A stretch of 64,000 nt of DNA, taken from the NCBI GenBank assembly GCA_016712315.1, contig JADJRG010000029.1, positions 310,001 to 374,000 of the forward strand. Reading direction: 5' to 3'. A model generated the notes under the pieces. The model made no database searches. It saw nothing but the letters and a program-made list of their open reading frames with translations, and was not told the origin of the DNA. This document shows, piece by piece, positions 17,995-26,492 of the stretch (the first letter of the stretch is position 1; each line of letters begins with the position of its first letter). Source of the stretch: Nannocystis sp. (lineage in GTDB: Bacteria; Myxococcota_A; Polyangia; Nannocystales; Nannocystaceae). The translations under genes were made by a program, and so were the position numbers.

Positions 17995-19242
17995 GTGGGA
18001 TCGGTATGGGTCTCGTCCATGGCGAACGTCCCTCGCGACTCCAAGCGGCTGTTGACGATCGAGGATCTCGACGTCGAGAACCGCCGCGTCTTCGTCCGCG
18101 TCGACTTCAACGTCCCGCTCAAGGGCTCAGAGATCCGTGATGACACCCGGATCCGCGCGTCACTACCGACCATCAAGGCGCTGCTGCAGCGCGGGGCTCG
18201 TTTAATCCTAGCCTCTCACTTGGGCCGCCCGGACGGCGACTACGATCCGAAGTACTCGATGGAGCCGGTCGGAGCGCGCCTCGCTGAGCTGCTCGGTGTC
18301 GAGGTTCGACTCCCCGATGAAGTGATCGGCGACGGCGTCACCAAGCTGGTGCTCGACACGCGGGCGGGACAGATCGTGCTGCTCGAGAACCTGCGCTTCC
18401 ACCCGGGGGAGACCCGCAACGATCCGGAGTTTGCGCGGGCCCTGGCGATCCTGTGCGACGCGTACGTGAACGACGCGTTTGGCGCGTCACACCGGGCGCA
18501 CGCGTCGATCGTCGGGCTGCCTCGGTTGGTCCGCGAGCGCGCGGCGGGCATGCTGCTCAACGCGGAGGTGGCTGCGCTCGGTCGGGTGGTCGCGGCGGCA
18601 GAGCACCCGTTCGTGGCGATCGTCGGCGGCGCGAAGGTCTCAGACAAGCTGCCGGTGCTGCTCGCGGTGATCGAGCGGCTTACGGCCGGTGATCGCCTCC
18701 TGATCGGCGGCGCGATGGCGAACACGTTCTTGGCGGCGGAGGGGCTTGAAGTAGGCGGGTCGCTGCATGAGCCGGATCGGTTTGGTGATTGCCGGACGAT
18801 CCTCGCCAAGGCGCGCGCTCGTGATGTGCGGCTGCTGCTGCCCTCCGACCTGCGCGTCGGCCACGGGATCAAGGCGACCTCGGGGCGCGTGGTCGCGGTG
18901 AACGAGGCCTCGTTGTCCGCAGATGAGATGGCGCTCGATATCGGGCCGCACACCGAGCAGCGCTTCGCGGCCGCGATCAAGGACGCGGCGATCGTCTTCT
19001 GGAACGGGCCGATGGGGCTGTTCGAGAGCCCCGCCTTCGCTCAAGGGACGATGGCGATGGCGGCGGCCGTGGCCGCGTGTCCCGGCTATACGGTGGTCGG
19101 CGGCGGCGACAGCGTGGCGGCGGTGCAGACATCTGGCGTCGCTGAGCAGATCAGTCACATCTCGACCGGCGGCGGCGCTTCCTTGGAGATGATCGAGGGT
19201 CAGGTGCTGCCTGGCGTCGCGGTCTTGACGGAAGAGGGGTAG
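17995..19242 (+). CDS. pgk: Phosphoglycerate kinase
   Basis: A 415-residue glycolytic enzyme (407 if started at the ATG at 18019) that transfers phosphate between 1,3-bisphosphoglycerate and ADP. Motifs are RVFVRVDFNVPLKG near residue 38, the substrate loop ASHLGRP, LLENLRFHPGET, YVNDAFGASHRAHAS, GGAKVSDKLPV and the nucleotide loop VVGGGDSVAAV with SHISTGGGASLE near the C-terminus. tpiA follows after 22 bases, a common glycolytic pairing. Confidence 0.96.
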   Translation: MGSVWVSSMANVPRDSKRLLTIEDLDVENRRVFVRVDFNVPLKGSEIRDDTRIRASLPTIKALLQRGARLILASHLGRPDGDYDPKYSMEPVGARLAELLGVEVRLPDEVIGDGVTKLVLDTRAGQIVLLENLRFHPGETRNDPEFARALAILCDAYVNDAFGASHRAHASIVGLPRLVRERAAGMLLNAEVAALGRVVAAAEHPFVAIVGGAKVSDKLPVLLAVIERLTAGDRLLIGGAMANTFLAAEGLEVGGSLHEPDRFGDCRTILAKARARDVRLLLPSDLRVGHGIKATSGRVVAVNEASLSADEMALDIGPHTEQRFAAAIKDAAIVFWNGPMGLFESPAFAQGTMAMAAAVAACPGYTVVGGGDSVAAVQTSGVAEQISHISTGGGASLEMIEGQVLPGVAVLTEEG

Positions 19243-19264
19243 CGGGATAATGGAGGGGGTTTCT

Positions 19265-20047
19265 ATGACGCGCGCGCGCTGGGTGATCGGTAACTGGAAG
19301 CAGAACCTGCTGCGCGGGCCGGCGGAGGCGCTGGCGCGCGGCTTGGTCGGCGGCCTGCCCGATCCGCTCATCGATTCGGATGACAAGGTGAAGGTCGGTA
19401 TAGCCCCCGGCTATATGGCCCTCGATGTCGTTCGGCCGTGGTGTCGGCCGGCCGGTCCGCTCTTCCTCTTCGCGCAGGACGTAGGAGCGCAGGAGAGCGG
19501 CGCCTTCACGGGGGAGGTCGGCCCGGGGATGTTGATCGACGCAGGGGTCCGCGGGGCGATCGTCGGCCATTCTGAGCGTCGCGCGCTCTTCGGCGAGAGC
19601 GACGCCGTGGTCTCTCGGAAGCTGCGCTGCGCCCTTGATGCGGGGCTTCGGGTGGTTCTGTGCGTGGGTGAGCCGCTCGAGGTGCGCGCCGCAGGAGATC
19701 ACGAGGCTCATGTGCTCGGGCAGTTGGCGGCGGCGTTGGCCAATCTCCCGGAAGACTCCCTGAACCATCGCGTCATCATCGCCTACGAGCCGGTCTGGGC
19801 GATTGGGACCGGCAACACGGCGACCCCCGACGACGCGGCCGCGATGCACGGCAGGATCCGTTCGTGGCTCAGAGAGCACTTTGGTGCCGCAGGGTCTGAC
19901 AGATCGATCCTGTACGGTGGTAGCGTCAAGGCGAGCAACGCGGCCGAGCTTATCGCGGCGGGGGACATCGACGGCTTTCTGGTCGGCGGCGCCTCCCTCG
20001 AGCAGGCGGCGTTCCTCTCGATCATCCAAAGCGTCGCAGGTCCCTAG
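19265..20047 (+). CDS. tpiA: Triosephosphate isomerase
   Basis: A 260-residue TIM barrel interconverting dihydroxyacetone phosphate and glyceraldehyde 3-phosphate. Catalytic residues are readable: Lys in GNWKQN near residue 11, His in GHSERR near 102 and Glu in AYEPVWAIGTG near 175. The phosphate loop is YGGSVK. I chose the ATG at 19265 because GGAGG lies about 8 bases upstream; an in-frame ATG at 19250 lies before that site. secG begins 2 bases after the stop. Confidence 0.96.
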   Translation: MTRARWVIGNWKQNLLRGPAEALARGLVGGLPDPLIDSDDKVKVGIAPGYMALDVVRPWCRPAGPLFLFAQDVGAQESGAFTGEVGPGMLIDAGVRGAIVGHSERRALFGESDAVVSRKLRCALDAGLRVVLCVGEPLEVRAAGDHEAHVLGQLAAALANLPEDSLNHRVIIAYEPVWAIGTGNTATPDDAAAMHGRIRSWLREHFGAAGSDRSILYGGSVKASNAAELIAAGDIDGFLVGGASLEQAAFLSIIQSVAGP

Positions 20048-20049
20048 CC

Positions 20050-20616
20050 ATGGACATCCTCGAAATCCTCAAAACCGTTGTGACCGTCGCTTATGTGCCG
20101 ATCTGCGTGGTGATGATCTTGATCATCCTGTTGCAGGCGGGGAAGGGGGGGATGGGCACCGCGCTGGGCGGCGGCGCGAGCCAAGGGGTGTTCGGCGGCG
20201 GCGGCGCTTCGGACGTGATGGCGAAGTTGACCCAAGGGTTCGCCTTCGCGTTCATGGCCGGGGCGGTCTTCCTCGCTTATGCGACAGCTCACGGCGGGTC
20301 AGAGCGCCTGCGCGAGAAGAGCGAAGAGATGGACGTCGCGGAGGCGCCCGATCCGAACCAGCCGATTGACTACGAGCGGATCGGTCCGAACCCGCTGGTC
20401 TTGCCCTTCCCCGGCGGATCGGCGCCGACGGCGATTGAGGCGGAAGAGGCGCCTGCGGCCGAGCCTGTCGTTGACGCGAGCGCGAGCGCAGTCGACGCGG
20501 CGCCGCTCGGTGAGGTCGCGCCGGAGGGTGATTCGGGCGCAGCGGAGCCGGTTGTTGCGGCCGAGCCGGTCGAGGGCGCGCCCGCGAGCGACACGCCCGC
20601 GAGCGACACGCCCTGA
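20050..20616 (+). CDS. secG: SecG, preprotein translocase subunit, with a long acidic tail
   Basis: A 188-residue protein whose first 85 residues match SecG: two membrane helices (about 6-28 and 57-79) joined by the Gly-rich loop GKGGMGTALGGGASQGVFGG. SecG assists SecYE-driven export. Typical SecG is 70-130 residues. Here about 100 extra residues, rich in Ala, Pro, Glu and Asp and ending in a duplicated PASDT, follow the second helix. The tpiA-secG order is common in bacteria and supports the call. dapF starts 8 bases downstream. Confidence 0.92.
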   Translation: MDILEILKTVVTVAYVPICVVMILIILLQAGKGGMGTALGGGASQGVFGGGGASDVMAKLTQGFAFAFMAGAVFLAYATAHGGSERLREKSEEMDVAEAPDPNQPIDYERIGPNPLVLPFPGGSAPTAIEAEEAPAAEPVVDASASAVDAAPLGEVAPEGDSGAAEPVVAAEPVEGAPASDTPASDTP

Positions 20617-20624
20617 GCGGACCG

Positions 20625-21443
20625 ATGCGGGACTCGGTCGACTTTTTGAAGGTCGAAGGCCTAGGTAACGACTTCGTACTTGTCGACGCGCGCGGCGCCG
20701 TTGATTGGCGCCAAGAGGTCGCGCGGTTGGCTGTGTTGGCGCCGGAGCTGTGTGAGCGTCGTCGTGGTGTGGGCGCAGATGGGGTGTTGATCGTGACGCC
20801 AGGGGAGGGTGATGCGATCGCCGCGATGATCGTGGTCAATCACGACGGCTCGCGGCCAGAGATGTGTGGGAATGGGCTGCGCTGCGTCGCGTTGTATGTC
20901 AGCCCAGGCCTCAGGGCGCCGTTCGTGGTTCATACGGACGGGGGGCGCCGGCGGTGCATGGTCGAGGCGGTCTCGCCGGATGGCCGCTCTGGCTCGGTGA
21001 CGGTCGGGATGGGCGCGGCGATCGACGGGGGCCTCTGGGCTCCTGATGGCGGCGAGCGACATGTCTTTCGGGTCATGTCGATGGGCAACCCACACGCGGT
21101 CGCGTTCGTCGGCGCCGATGAAGATCCTGAGGCGCTTGCGCGGCTGCTTGGGCCGATCGTTGAGGTCGATCCGCGCTTCCCCCTCCGCACGAACGTCGAG
21201 TTCGCGCGGGTTGAAGGGCCGCAGCAGATCACGCTCTGGGTCTGGGAGCGCGGGGTCGGGATCACGGATGCGTGCGGGACAGGCGCCTGTGCGACCGTCG
21301 CGGCGGCGCGGTTGGCTGGTCTCATGGACGCGGAGTCGCCGATCTCGGTCGACCTCCCAGGTGGGTCGCTGACGATCTCGCTCACCGCCGATGAGGTCGT
21401 GATGCAGGGGCCGGCGCGTGTGGCCTTCGCCGGGCGTTGGTAG
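20625..21443 (+). CDS. dapF: Diaminopimelate epimerase
   Basis: A 272-residue enzyme converting LL- to meso-diaminopimelate for lysine and peptidoglycan synthesis. The two catalytic cysteines are in EMCGNGLRC near residue 86 and DACGTGACA near 220. Other signatures are KVEGLGNDFVLVD, RRGVGADGVL, GNPHAVAFV and WERGVGITDACGTGA. Relatives usually read GET where this has GIT just before the second Cys; the upstream Glu-Arg-Gly is intact, so activity is expected. It is the last gene of the pgk-tpiA-secG-dapF run. Confidence 0.95.
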   Translation: MRDSVDFLKVEGLGNDFVLVDARGAVDWRQEVARLAVLAPELCERRRGVGADGVLIVTPGEGDAIAAMIVVNHDGSRPEMCGNGLRCVALYVSPGLRAPFVVHTDGGRRRCMVEAVSPDGRSGSVTVGMGAAIDGGLWAPDGGERHVFRVMSMGNPHAVAFVGADEDPEALARLLGPIVEVDPRFPLRTNVEFARVEGPQQITLWVWERGVGITDACGTGACATVAAARLAGLMDAESPISVDLPGGSLTISLTADEVVMQGPARVAFAGRW

Positions 21444-21453
21444 CGCTGAGCCG

Positions 21454-21813
21454 CTACGTCGGCTCGAAGGCGATCTCACCGAAGAGGAAGCGGAGGATCA
21501 CGTCGAGGCGCTGCCAGCGCTCGACGGGCATCTGCGCGAAGGCGGCGCCGATCTGGAAGCGGCCCTCAGTGCGTGTCAGCCAGAGCGTGCGAGCAGGCAA
21601 GGTGAGTATGTCGCTCTGAGCCCCGTCGAGGACGAGGCGGAGGTGCAGGTTGATCTGCTGACCAGCCGGCACCGGGATCTCCGTGAGCACACAGATGCCC
21701 GCCGCGTTGATGTCCTTGGCGAGGCCAACCACCGGCGGGCGCCCGACCACCTCGAGGGTGGTCTCGAGGTCACAGACGAAGCGAGAAGAGGTCGGTGCTT
21801 GTCGGGCGCCCAC
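21454..21813 (-). CDS. PilZ-like domain protein
   Basis: A 119-residue, single-domain protein. The pattern DINAAGICVLTEIPVPAGQQINLHL resembles the D/N-x-S-x-x-G core of PilZ, the cyclic-di-GMP receptor fold, and is followed by a beta-rich segment and a C-terminal helix. The expected arginines are only partly visible (SSRF near residue 11), and the core Ser is Ala, so c-di-GMP binding is doubtful. A TAACCT hexamer sits 8 bases before its GTG start. It converges with dapF. Confidence 0.6.
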   Translation of the reverse strand: MGARQAPTSSRFVCDLETTLEVVGRPPVVGLAKDINAAGICVLTEIPVPAGQQINLHLRLVLDGAQSDILTLPARTLWLTRTEGRFQIGAAFAQMPVERWQRLDVILRFLFGEIAFEPT

Positions 21814-21821
21814 GCGCGGTC

Positions 21822-21827
21822 AGGTTA
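21822..21827 (-). promoter_or_regulatory. -10-like hexamer TAACCT before the PilZ-like gene
   Basis: On the minus strand TAACCT ends 8 bases before the GTG at 21813, leaving almost no leader and no room for a Shine-Dalgarno. Confidence 0.35.
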
Positions 21828-21861
21828 TCAGATGGGCGGTGGCTTGGATCTGTGGTGTAGT

Positions 21862-22530
21862 TCAAGGACGGAAGCGCAAGCCCGTCAGGCCGCTGAGGAT
21901 CGCCTCGAGTTCGCGCAGACGGAGCTCCTGCGCCAAGGCTTCGGCGGCGCTCTCGGGGGGTTCAAGGTCGCGCTCGATGAGGATCTGAGCTCGCTCGAAG
22001 TAGAGCTGGGTGACGCGGATCAGGAGCTGCTCGCGGGCGATGCCAGCGTCGAGCATCGCTCGCGCAGCGCGGACCTCTTCAGGGCTGAAGATCAGGCGAT
22101 CGAGGGACCAGGTCGCGCGCACTCGGTAGTGCCGGCCCGCGCCGAGATCCTGGGCGAACTCGTCGGCGGTGCCCGCTTCTTGGGCGAGCTTCCAGCCTTG
22201 ATCGGAGCTGTGGTCAAACTCGGTTTGTAGCGTGGGCAGCGCCGCCGCCGCGCGGGCTCGCTTCAGCCATCGGCGCGCTGCTTCTGGTGCGATCGCGGCG
22301 CGCTTGATCGCGGCTTCGTGGACCTCTTCGACGCTCGGGCCCGGCAGTTGGGCGAGGGCGGCGTCGATGCCCTGCCGTGGCATCGCGGTGGGTAGGTCCC
22401 TCGGCGAGGGCGGGCGGACCGGCGCCGCGGACGTGGAGCTCGGCGGAGGTGGGGGCGCCGCGAGGGCGTGCGATGTGGGGAGGGGAGCGACGAGGCAGAG
22501 GGTGATGGTCAAGGCGTGGTTGAGGTGCAT
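21862..22530 (-). CDS. Secreted coiled-coil protein of unknown function
   Basis: A 222-residue protein with a signal peptide (MHLNHALTITLCLVAPLPTSHALA) and a proline-rich linker. A helix-rich C-terminal half follows, with Glu/Arg/Leu spacing suited to coiled coils (for example FERAQILIERDLEPPESAAEALAQELRLREL). The segment with RATWSLDRLIFSPEEVRAARA is reminiscent of TolC-type periplasmic helices, but it is far too short for TolC. The ATG overlaps the stop of the upstream gene (TGATG), so the two are translationally coupled. Confidence 0.6.
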   Translation of the reverse strand: MHLNHALTITLCLVAPLPTSHALAAPPPPPSSTSAAPVRPPSPRDLPTAMPRQGIDAALAQLPGPSVEEVHEAAIKRAAIAPEAARRWLKRARAAAALPTLQTEFDHSSDQGWKLAQEAGTADEFAQDLGAGRHYRVRATWSLDRLIFSPEEVRAARAMLDAGIAREQLLIRVTQLYFERAQILIERDLEPPESAAEALAQELRLRELEAILSGLTGLRFRP

Positions 22531-23285
22531 CAGAGTGACTCCTTGGCGCCGCATACGGCGCTCGCGAGGGACCGTCGCTCTGCCTCTGCGAGCGCACCGT
22601 AGGTCTTGGGCCGCGGTGGACTGCGGAGCTCGAGGCGACCCGCGCGGGTGAGGGCGCGGCGCTGTTCTGCTGCGGCGCGGTGTTGGTTCGGATCAAAGCC
22701 GAGCGTGAGCGCAGCGAGGAGCTGGAGGTCGTGCATGTAGATGGCGCTGCCGCGGAGCTGCTCCTGCGTTCGCCACGTGAGGGTGAGGCTGAGGCGGAGG
22801 AGCACCCCGGTGGGTCGAGAGCGAGGGAGGAGGAGGAGGCGAGGGCAGGGGTGGGGTGAGTCACAGGGGCTTGTTCGCCAGGTCCACTCGCCATCGTCGT
22901 AGGTCGGGAGCCAGCCGGTGGTCGAGCACGTTCGCGCGAGGAGCGGGGCGAGCTGGCTGTCTAGCGGGAGATCTTCAGGAGCCGGCGCGATGTCGCCGTC
23001 TCGCTGGAGGATCCAACGATCGTCGGCGCTACCGCTGAGCAAGAGGGTGTGCGGGTCGAGGAAGGAGGCGCGGACGCTGGAGAGGTCGCCGCTGAGCTGG
23101 GTGAGCGGGAGCCAACAGGTGCCGCTGGGGGCGTGGTCTCGCGCGGTGGGCCCGTCCCAACAGATCCAGAGCTGGGCGTCGGCCGCGGCGAGCCACGCCT
23201 GCGGCGCCTGTGGGCCGCCATGATGGGTGAGGGCCGCGGTTGCCGGCGGCTGGGCGAAGAGTGCGACGACGAGCAGGTACATCAT
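22530..23285 (-). CDS. Secreted protein of unknown function
   Basis: A 251-residue protein starting MMYLLVVALFAQPPATAA, a short signal peptide, with GAGAGG as Shine-Dalgarno. The body contains WICWDG, GTCWLPL, a cysteine pair around TSPCDSPHPC and a stretch that looks like beta strands (VLLRLSLTLTWR). The C-terminal part is helical (DPNQHRAAAEQRRALTRA). No family is recognised. The frame is open further upstream to 23387, but that extension would overlap the divergent promoter region. It is coupled to the downstream coiled-coil gene, suggesting a two-protein envelope unit. Confidence 0.6.
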   Translation of the reverse strand: MMYLLVVALFAQPPATAALTHHGGPQAPQAWLAAADAQLWICWDGPTARDHAPSGTCWLPLTQLSGDLSSVRASFLDPHTLLLSGSADDRWILQRDGDIAPAPEDLPLDSQLAPLLARTCSTTGWLPTYDDGEWTWRTSPCDSPHPCPRLLLLPRSRPTGVLLRLSLTLTWRTQEQLRGSAIYMHDLQLLAALTLGFDPNQHRAAAEQRRALTRAGRLELRSPPRPKTYGALAEAERRSLASAVCGAKESL

Positions 23286-23353
23286 CGCGCCTCTCGGCCG
23301 CGGCGCTCGGTCGTTGCGCTGCAACGCTCGAGCGCGTTGGCCGAGCGAGATGC

Positions 23354-24307
23354 ATGACCCGTCGATGTCATCGAGTCGCCGCCTCACTGTTTCTCGTGCT
23401 CCTTGTGATCTGCGTCTCAGCGCTGCCCGGGTGGACGCAGTCGGGCGCGAGGCCGAGCGGGCTCCACTTCATCGATGTGAGCCAGGGGAGCGCGCTCTTG
23501 GTCGTCGATGCGGACGTGTCGGTGATGATCGACTCGGGATCGGCGGGGGCGGCGGAGGCGGTGCTCGCGGCGATCACCGCGCATGGGCTGACATCGATCG
23601 ATCTTTGGGTGCATACGCACTTCGATGCGGATCACGTGGGCGGGTTCACGCGAGCGCTCGCAGGTGTCGATGGCGTGGCCGGATCTGAGGATGATCTGCG
23701 GGTGTGGGAGCTGTGGGACCGAGGGCTCTCCGAGTTGCCGGATACCGAGGTCGTGGCCGCGTATGTATCGGCGAGTGGGGGGCTACGTCGCGCGGTGGCC
23801 GCTGGTGAGAGGTGGCAGCGTGGCGGGATCACCGTGACGGTGGTCGCGGGACCCGATGAGGCGCCGGTTGAGAATTCGCGTGGCCTCGCGCTCCGAGTGC
23901 AGGTCGGTAAGATCTCCGTGATGGTGCAGGGTGATCTCCCCGCGGCGGCCCTGAGCGCTGTTGCGGTGGATCCGGTCGATGTGCTCTGGGCAGCACACCA
24001 CGGCGCGCTCGACGGGACGAGCCCGGATCTGTTGATGGCGCTCGATCCTGAGCAGGTGGTCGTCTCCGCGGGGTTCGGCAACGCCTACTGTCATCCTCAC
24101 CCGCTCGTGCTCTCGTGGCTCCATGATCGGAGGGTCTGGTTGATGGGCGCGGCAGGGGTCGCGCCGACGGAGCTCTGCGACGGGATCGTGGATCACCTAG
24201 CCGCTGAGCATGTGCTCGTGGGAGGTGATCTGTGGATCAGCGCTGATGAGGATGCCGGCGCGATCAGCGACCTCCCAGGCGGATCGTGGGACAGCGCTCG
24301 GTGGTAG
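23354..24307 (+). CDS. Exported ComEC-like metallo-beta-lactamase-fold protein
   Basis: A 317-residue protein with an N-terminal signal peptide or anchor (residues 8-26). The metal-binding motif is HTHFDADHVGG near residue 85. The C-terminal HHGALDGTSPDLL and GFGNAYCHPHPLVLSWL match the pattern of the periplasmic metallo-beta-lactamase domain of ComEC/Rec2. It lacks the ComEC membrane channel, so it is a free-standing hydrolase, probably acting outside the cytoplasm on a nucleotide or phosphodiester (inference). It is divergent from the gene pair at 21862-23285. Confidence 0.8.
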   Translation: MTRRCHRVAASLFLVLLVICVSALPGWTQSGARPSGLHFIDVSQGSALLVVDADVSVMIDSGSAGAAEAVLAAITAHGLTSIDLWVHTHFDADHVGGFTRALAGVDGVAGSEDDLRVWELWDRGLSELPDTEVVAAYVSASGGLRRAVAAGERWQRGGITVTVVAGPDEAPVENSRGLALRVQVGKISVMVQGDLPAAALSAVAVDPVDVLWAAHHGALDGTSPDLLMALDPEQVVVSAGFGNAYCHPHPLVLSWLHDRRVWLMGAAGVAPTELCDGIVDHLAAEHVLVGGDLWISADEDAGAISDLPGGSWDSARW

Positions 24308-24350
24308 GTGCTCGCTCGCTGGCTGTGGTGGTGGGATCTGCGGACGCTGT

Positions 24351-24356
24351 TACACT
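24351..24356 (+). promoter_or_regulatory. -10-like hexamer TACACT before the mla-linked lipoprotein
   Basis: TACACT ends 8 bases before the GTG at 24365. This supports that start over the ATG at 24413 and implies a leaderless transcript for the mla operon. Confidence 0.4.
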
Positions 24357-24364
24357 CCTCGCCA

Positions 24365-24919
24365 GTGCGGACCTCTGAATCACGCGGGACGACCGGCGTC
24401 TGTGGCCTGTTCATGGTCATGGCCCTCGTGGCCGGCTGTGGTGGCTGGGTCGGGCACGGCGACACGTATGTCAGGCGTTGGAGCCCTCGCTGGAAGGTCA
24501 ACCAAGAGGCGACGTTCCGGGTCGGACTACCGCCCGACGAGTGGCGGCCGGCCAAGCAGAAGGGCGCGCAGGTGCTGTGGATACATGAGGCGGTGCCGGC
24601 CTTGATCCACGTGACTGCGCAGTGCGAGATGCACGGCGACAGCTCGTTGGAGTCGTTCACAGACCACCTGCGGATCGACTTTCGCGCGTGGGAGGTGGTC
24701 GAGCAGAAGAGCGAGGTGGTGGCCGGTCGCGACGCGCTTCGCTCGATCGTGCTCGCGGAGATCGACGGCGGCGTCGCGACCAAGATGGAGCTGCTCGTCT
24801 TCAAGAAGAACGGCTGCCTCTTTGACATGCAATACATCGCGCCGCCCAGCCACTTTGAGCGCGGTCGCGCGGCCTTCCAGCAGGTAGTCGCTGGTTTCTC
24901 GTTTCCGGTCGAACGCTGA
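24365..24919 (+). CDS. Lipoprotein at the head of the mla operon, function unknown
   Basis: A 184-residue protein from the GTG at 24365, or 168 from the ATG at 24413. Either start gives a signal peptide ending in the lipobox LVAGC. The mature part is compact alpha/beta (FRVGLPPDEWRPAKQ, LDSFTDHL-like, MELLVFKKNGCLFDMQYIAPPSHF) and resembles small periplasmic single-domain lipoproteins, but I cannot name a family. The mlaE start lies 4 bases after the stop, so it belongs to this lipid-transport operon and may play the role of the missing MlaC or MlaA (inference). Confidence 0.7.
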   Translation: MRTSESRGTTGVCGLFMVMALVAGCGGWVGHGDTYVRRWSPRWKVNQEATFRVGLPPDEWRPAKQKGAQVLWIHEAVPALIHVTAQCEMHGDSSLESFTDHLRIDFRAWEVVEQKSEVVAGRDALRSIVLAEIDGGVATKMELLVFKKNGCLFDMQYIAPPSHFERGRAAFQQVVAGFSFPVER

Positions 24920-24923
24920 GGCG

Positions 24924-25727
24924 ATGGCGAGCTCGATCCAGGAGTCCTTGAACGCGGCGCTGGCCAGCATCGGCGGCTGGATCACGTCGGGGTTGGAGTG
25001 GCTCGGCGGGATCGGCAGGATCGGCGGACAGGCGGTGCTCCGCGGGCTGCGCCGGCCCTTTGGTTTCTACGATATCCTGTACCAGGTGGTCGCGCTCGGC
25101 GTGCGCAGCCTCCCGCTCGCCTCGGTGATGTCGATCTTCATCGGCATGGTGCTCACGTGGCAGTTCGGCGAGGCGCTCATCGGCTTCGGCGCGAAGAACG
25201 CGGTCGGGCAGGCCGCCGCGCTGGCGCTGGTGCGCGAGCTCGTCCCGGGGATCCTGGCGCTGACGGTGGGCGCGAAGATGTCGACAGGTATGGCAGCCGA
25301 GCTCGGTTCGATGAAGGTGTCCGAGCAGATCGACGCGATCGCGTCGCTCGGGGCTGATCCGATCAAGAAGCTGGTGTGGCCGCGCTTGGTCGCCGCGACG
25401 ATCTCGCTGCCGCTGCTGTGCGTGTGGGGGAACGTGCTCGCGCTCGCGGGCGGCGCGGTGATCGCCGACGTGGTCTTTGATGTCCCTTCGGACTACTTCT
25501 ATGAGACCTACGTCGACGAGCTGTGGCCGTCGGACTACTTGTCGGGGTTGGCGAAGTCGCTGGTGTTTGGGGTGCTGGTGGGGCTGATCGGCTGCTACCA
25601 AGGCTTTACGACCAAATACGGGACCGAGGCGGTCGGCTTGGCGACGACGAACACAGTGGTCGCGACCTCCGTGTCGATCTTGGCGATGGACTTCCTCCTG
25701 ACGACCCTCTTCCTGCCGGTCCAATGA
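24924..25727 (+). CDS. mlaE: MlaE-type ABC transporter permease
   Basis: A 267-residue membrane permease of the MlaE/YrbE family, with about five or six helices. Family landmarks are GFYDILYQVVALGVRSLP, FIGMVLTWQFGEAL, the coupling segment GAKMSTGMAAELGSMKVSEQIDAI, and ALGADP-like SLGADPIKKLVWPR. In the Mla system it moves glycerophospholipids between the membranes together with MlaF and MlaD. The next gene begins 3 bases after its stop. Confidence 0.95.
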   Translation: MASSIQESLNAALASIGGWITSGLEWLGGIGRIGGQAVLRGLRRPFGFYDILYQVVALGVRSLPLASVMSIFIGMVLTWQFGEALIGFGAKNAVGQAAALALVRELVPGILALTVGAKMSTGMAAELGSMKVSEQIDAIASLGADPIKKLVWPRLVAATISLPLLCVWGNVLALAGGAVIADVVFDVPSDYFYETYVDELWPSDYLSGLAKSLVFGVLVGLIGCYQGFTTKYGTEAVGLATTNTVVATSVSILAMDFLLTTLFLPVQ

Positions 25728-25730
25728 GCG

Positions 25731-26492
25731 ATGGAGGTGGTTTACGAGCTCAAGAGCGTCTGCAAGGCCTTCGACAAGCATGTCGTCTATCAAGACATGT
25801 CGCTTGTGATCTCCGCCGGCGAGACGTTGACGGTGATCGGCGGCAGCGGCATGGGCAAGAGCGTGTGCCTCAAGCTGATGCTCGGGCTGCTGCACGCGGA
25901 GTCGGGGGCGGTCCTCTTCAAAGGGGATGAAGTGAGCGCGCTCGACTATCACGGGCAGCGCGAGCTGCGGCGACGCGTCGCGATGGTCTTTCAGGGGGGC
26001 GCGCTCTTTGACTCCATGACCATCATGGAGAACGTCGGCTACGCGCTGCGCGAGCACACGTCGATGTCAGACTCGGAGATCGCGGAGCGGGCGTGGGAGT
26101 GCCTGGAGATGGTTGGCCTCGGGGCTGACCGCGCGATCTTGACGCGGATGCCCGCGAGCTTGAGCGGCGGCATGCGCAAGCGGGTGGCGATCGCCCGCTC
26201 GATCGCGGTGCGTCCCGAGGTTATCTTCTACGACGAGCCGACGACCGGCCTCGATCCCAGCAATATCCGCAGAATTGACGAGATGATCAGGAAGCTACAG
26301 CGCGAGCTCGGGGTGACGAGCGTGGTCGTGACCCACGATATGCCGACGGCGTTCTCGGTGTCCGACCGGATCGCCATGCTCTACGATCGCAAGTTCCCGT
26401 TCGTCGGGACGCCCGAGGACTTCAAGCACCACGCGGTGACCGAGGTCCGTAACTTCGTTCAAGGGAGGATCTCCGATGGCGCGCAAAGATGA
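25731..26492 (+). CDS. mlaF: MlaF-type ABC transporter ATPase
   Basis: A 253-residue ABC ATPase. Walker A is GGSGMGKSV near residue 38, the Q-loop is MVFQGG, the signature is LSGGMRKRVAIARS near 143, Walker B is EVIFYDEPTTGLDP, and the switch His is in VVTHDM. The MRKRVAIARSIA variant of the signature is typical of MlaF. The last 17 bases overlap the start of mlaD. Confidence 0.95.
   Translation: MEVVYELKSVCKAFDKHVVYQDMSLVISAGETLTVIGGSGMGKSVCLKLMLGLLHAESGAVLFKGDEVSALDYHGQRELRRRVAMVFQGGALFDSMTIMENVGYALREHTSMSDSEIAERAWECLEMVGLGADRAILTRMPASLSGGMRKRVAIARSIAVRPEVIFYDEPTTGLDPSNIRRIDEMIRKLQRELGVTSVVVTHDMPTAFSVSDRIAMLYDRKFPFVGTPEDFKHHAVTEVRNFVQGRISDGAQR

Noticed and set aside
24801..26057. A 418-codon minus-strand open frame over mlaE and mlaF
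   Set aside because: It is His/Arg/Asp-rich shadow sequence, and the opposite strand encodes a complete ABC permease and ATPase.
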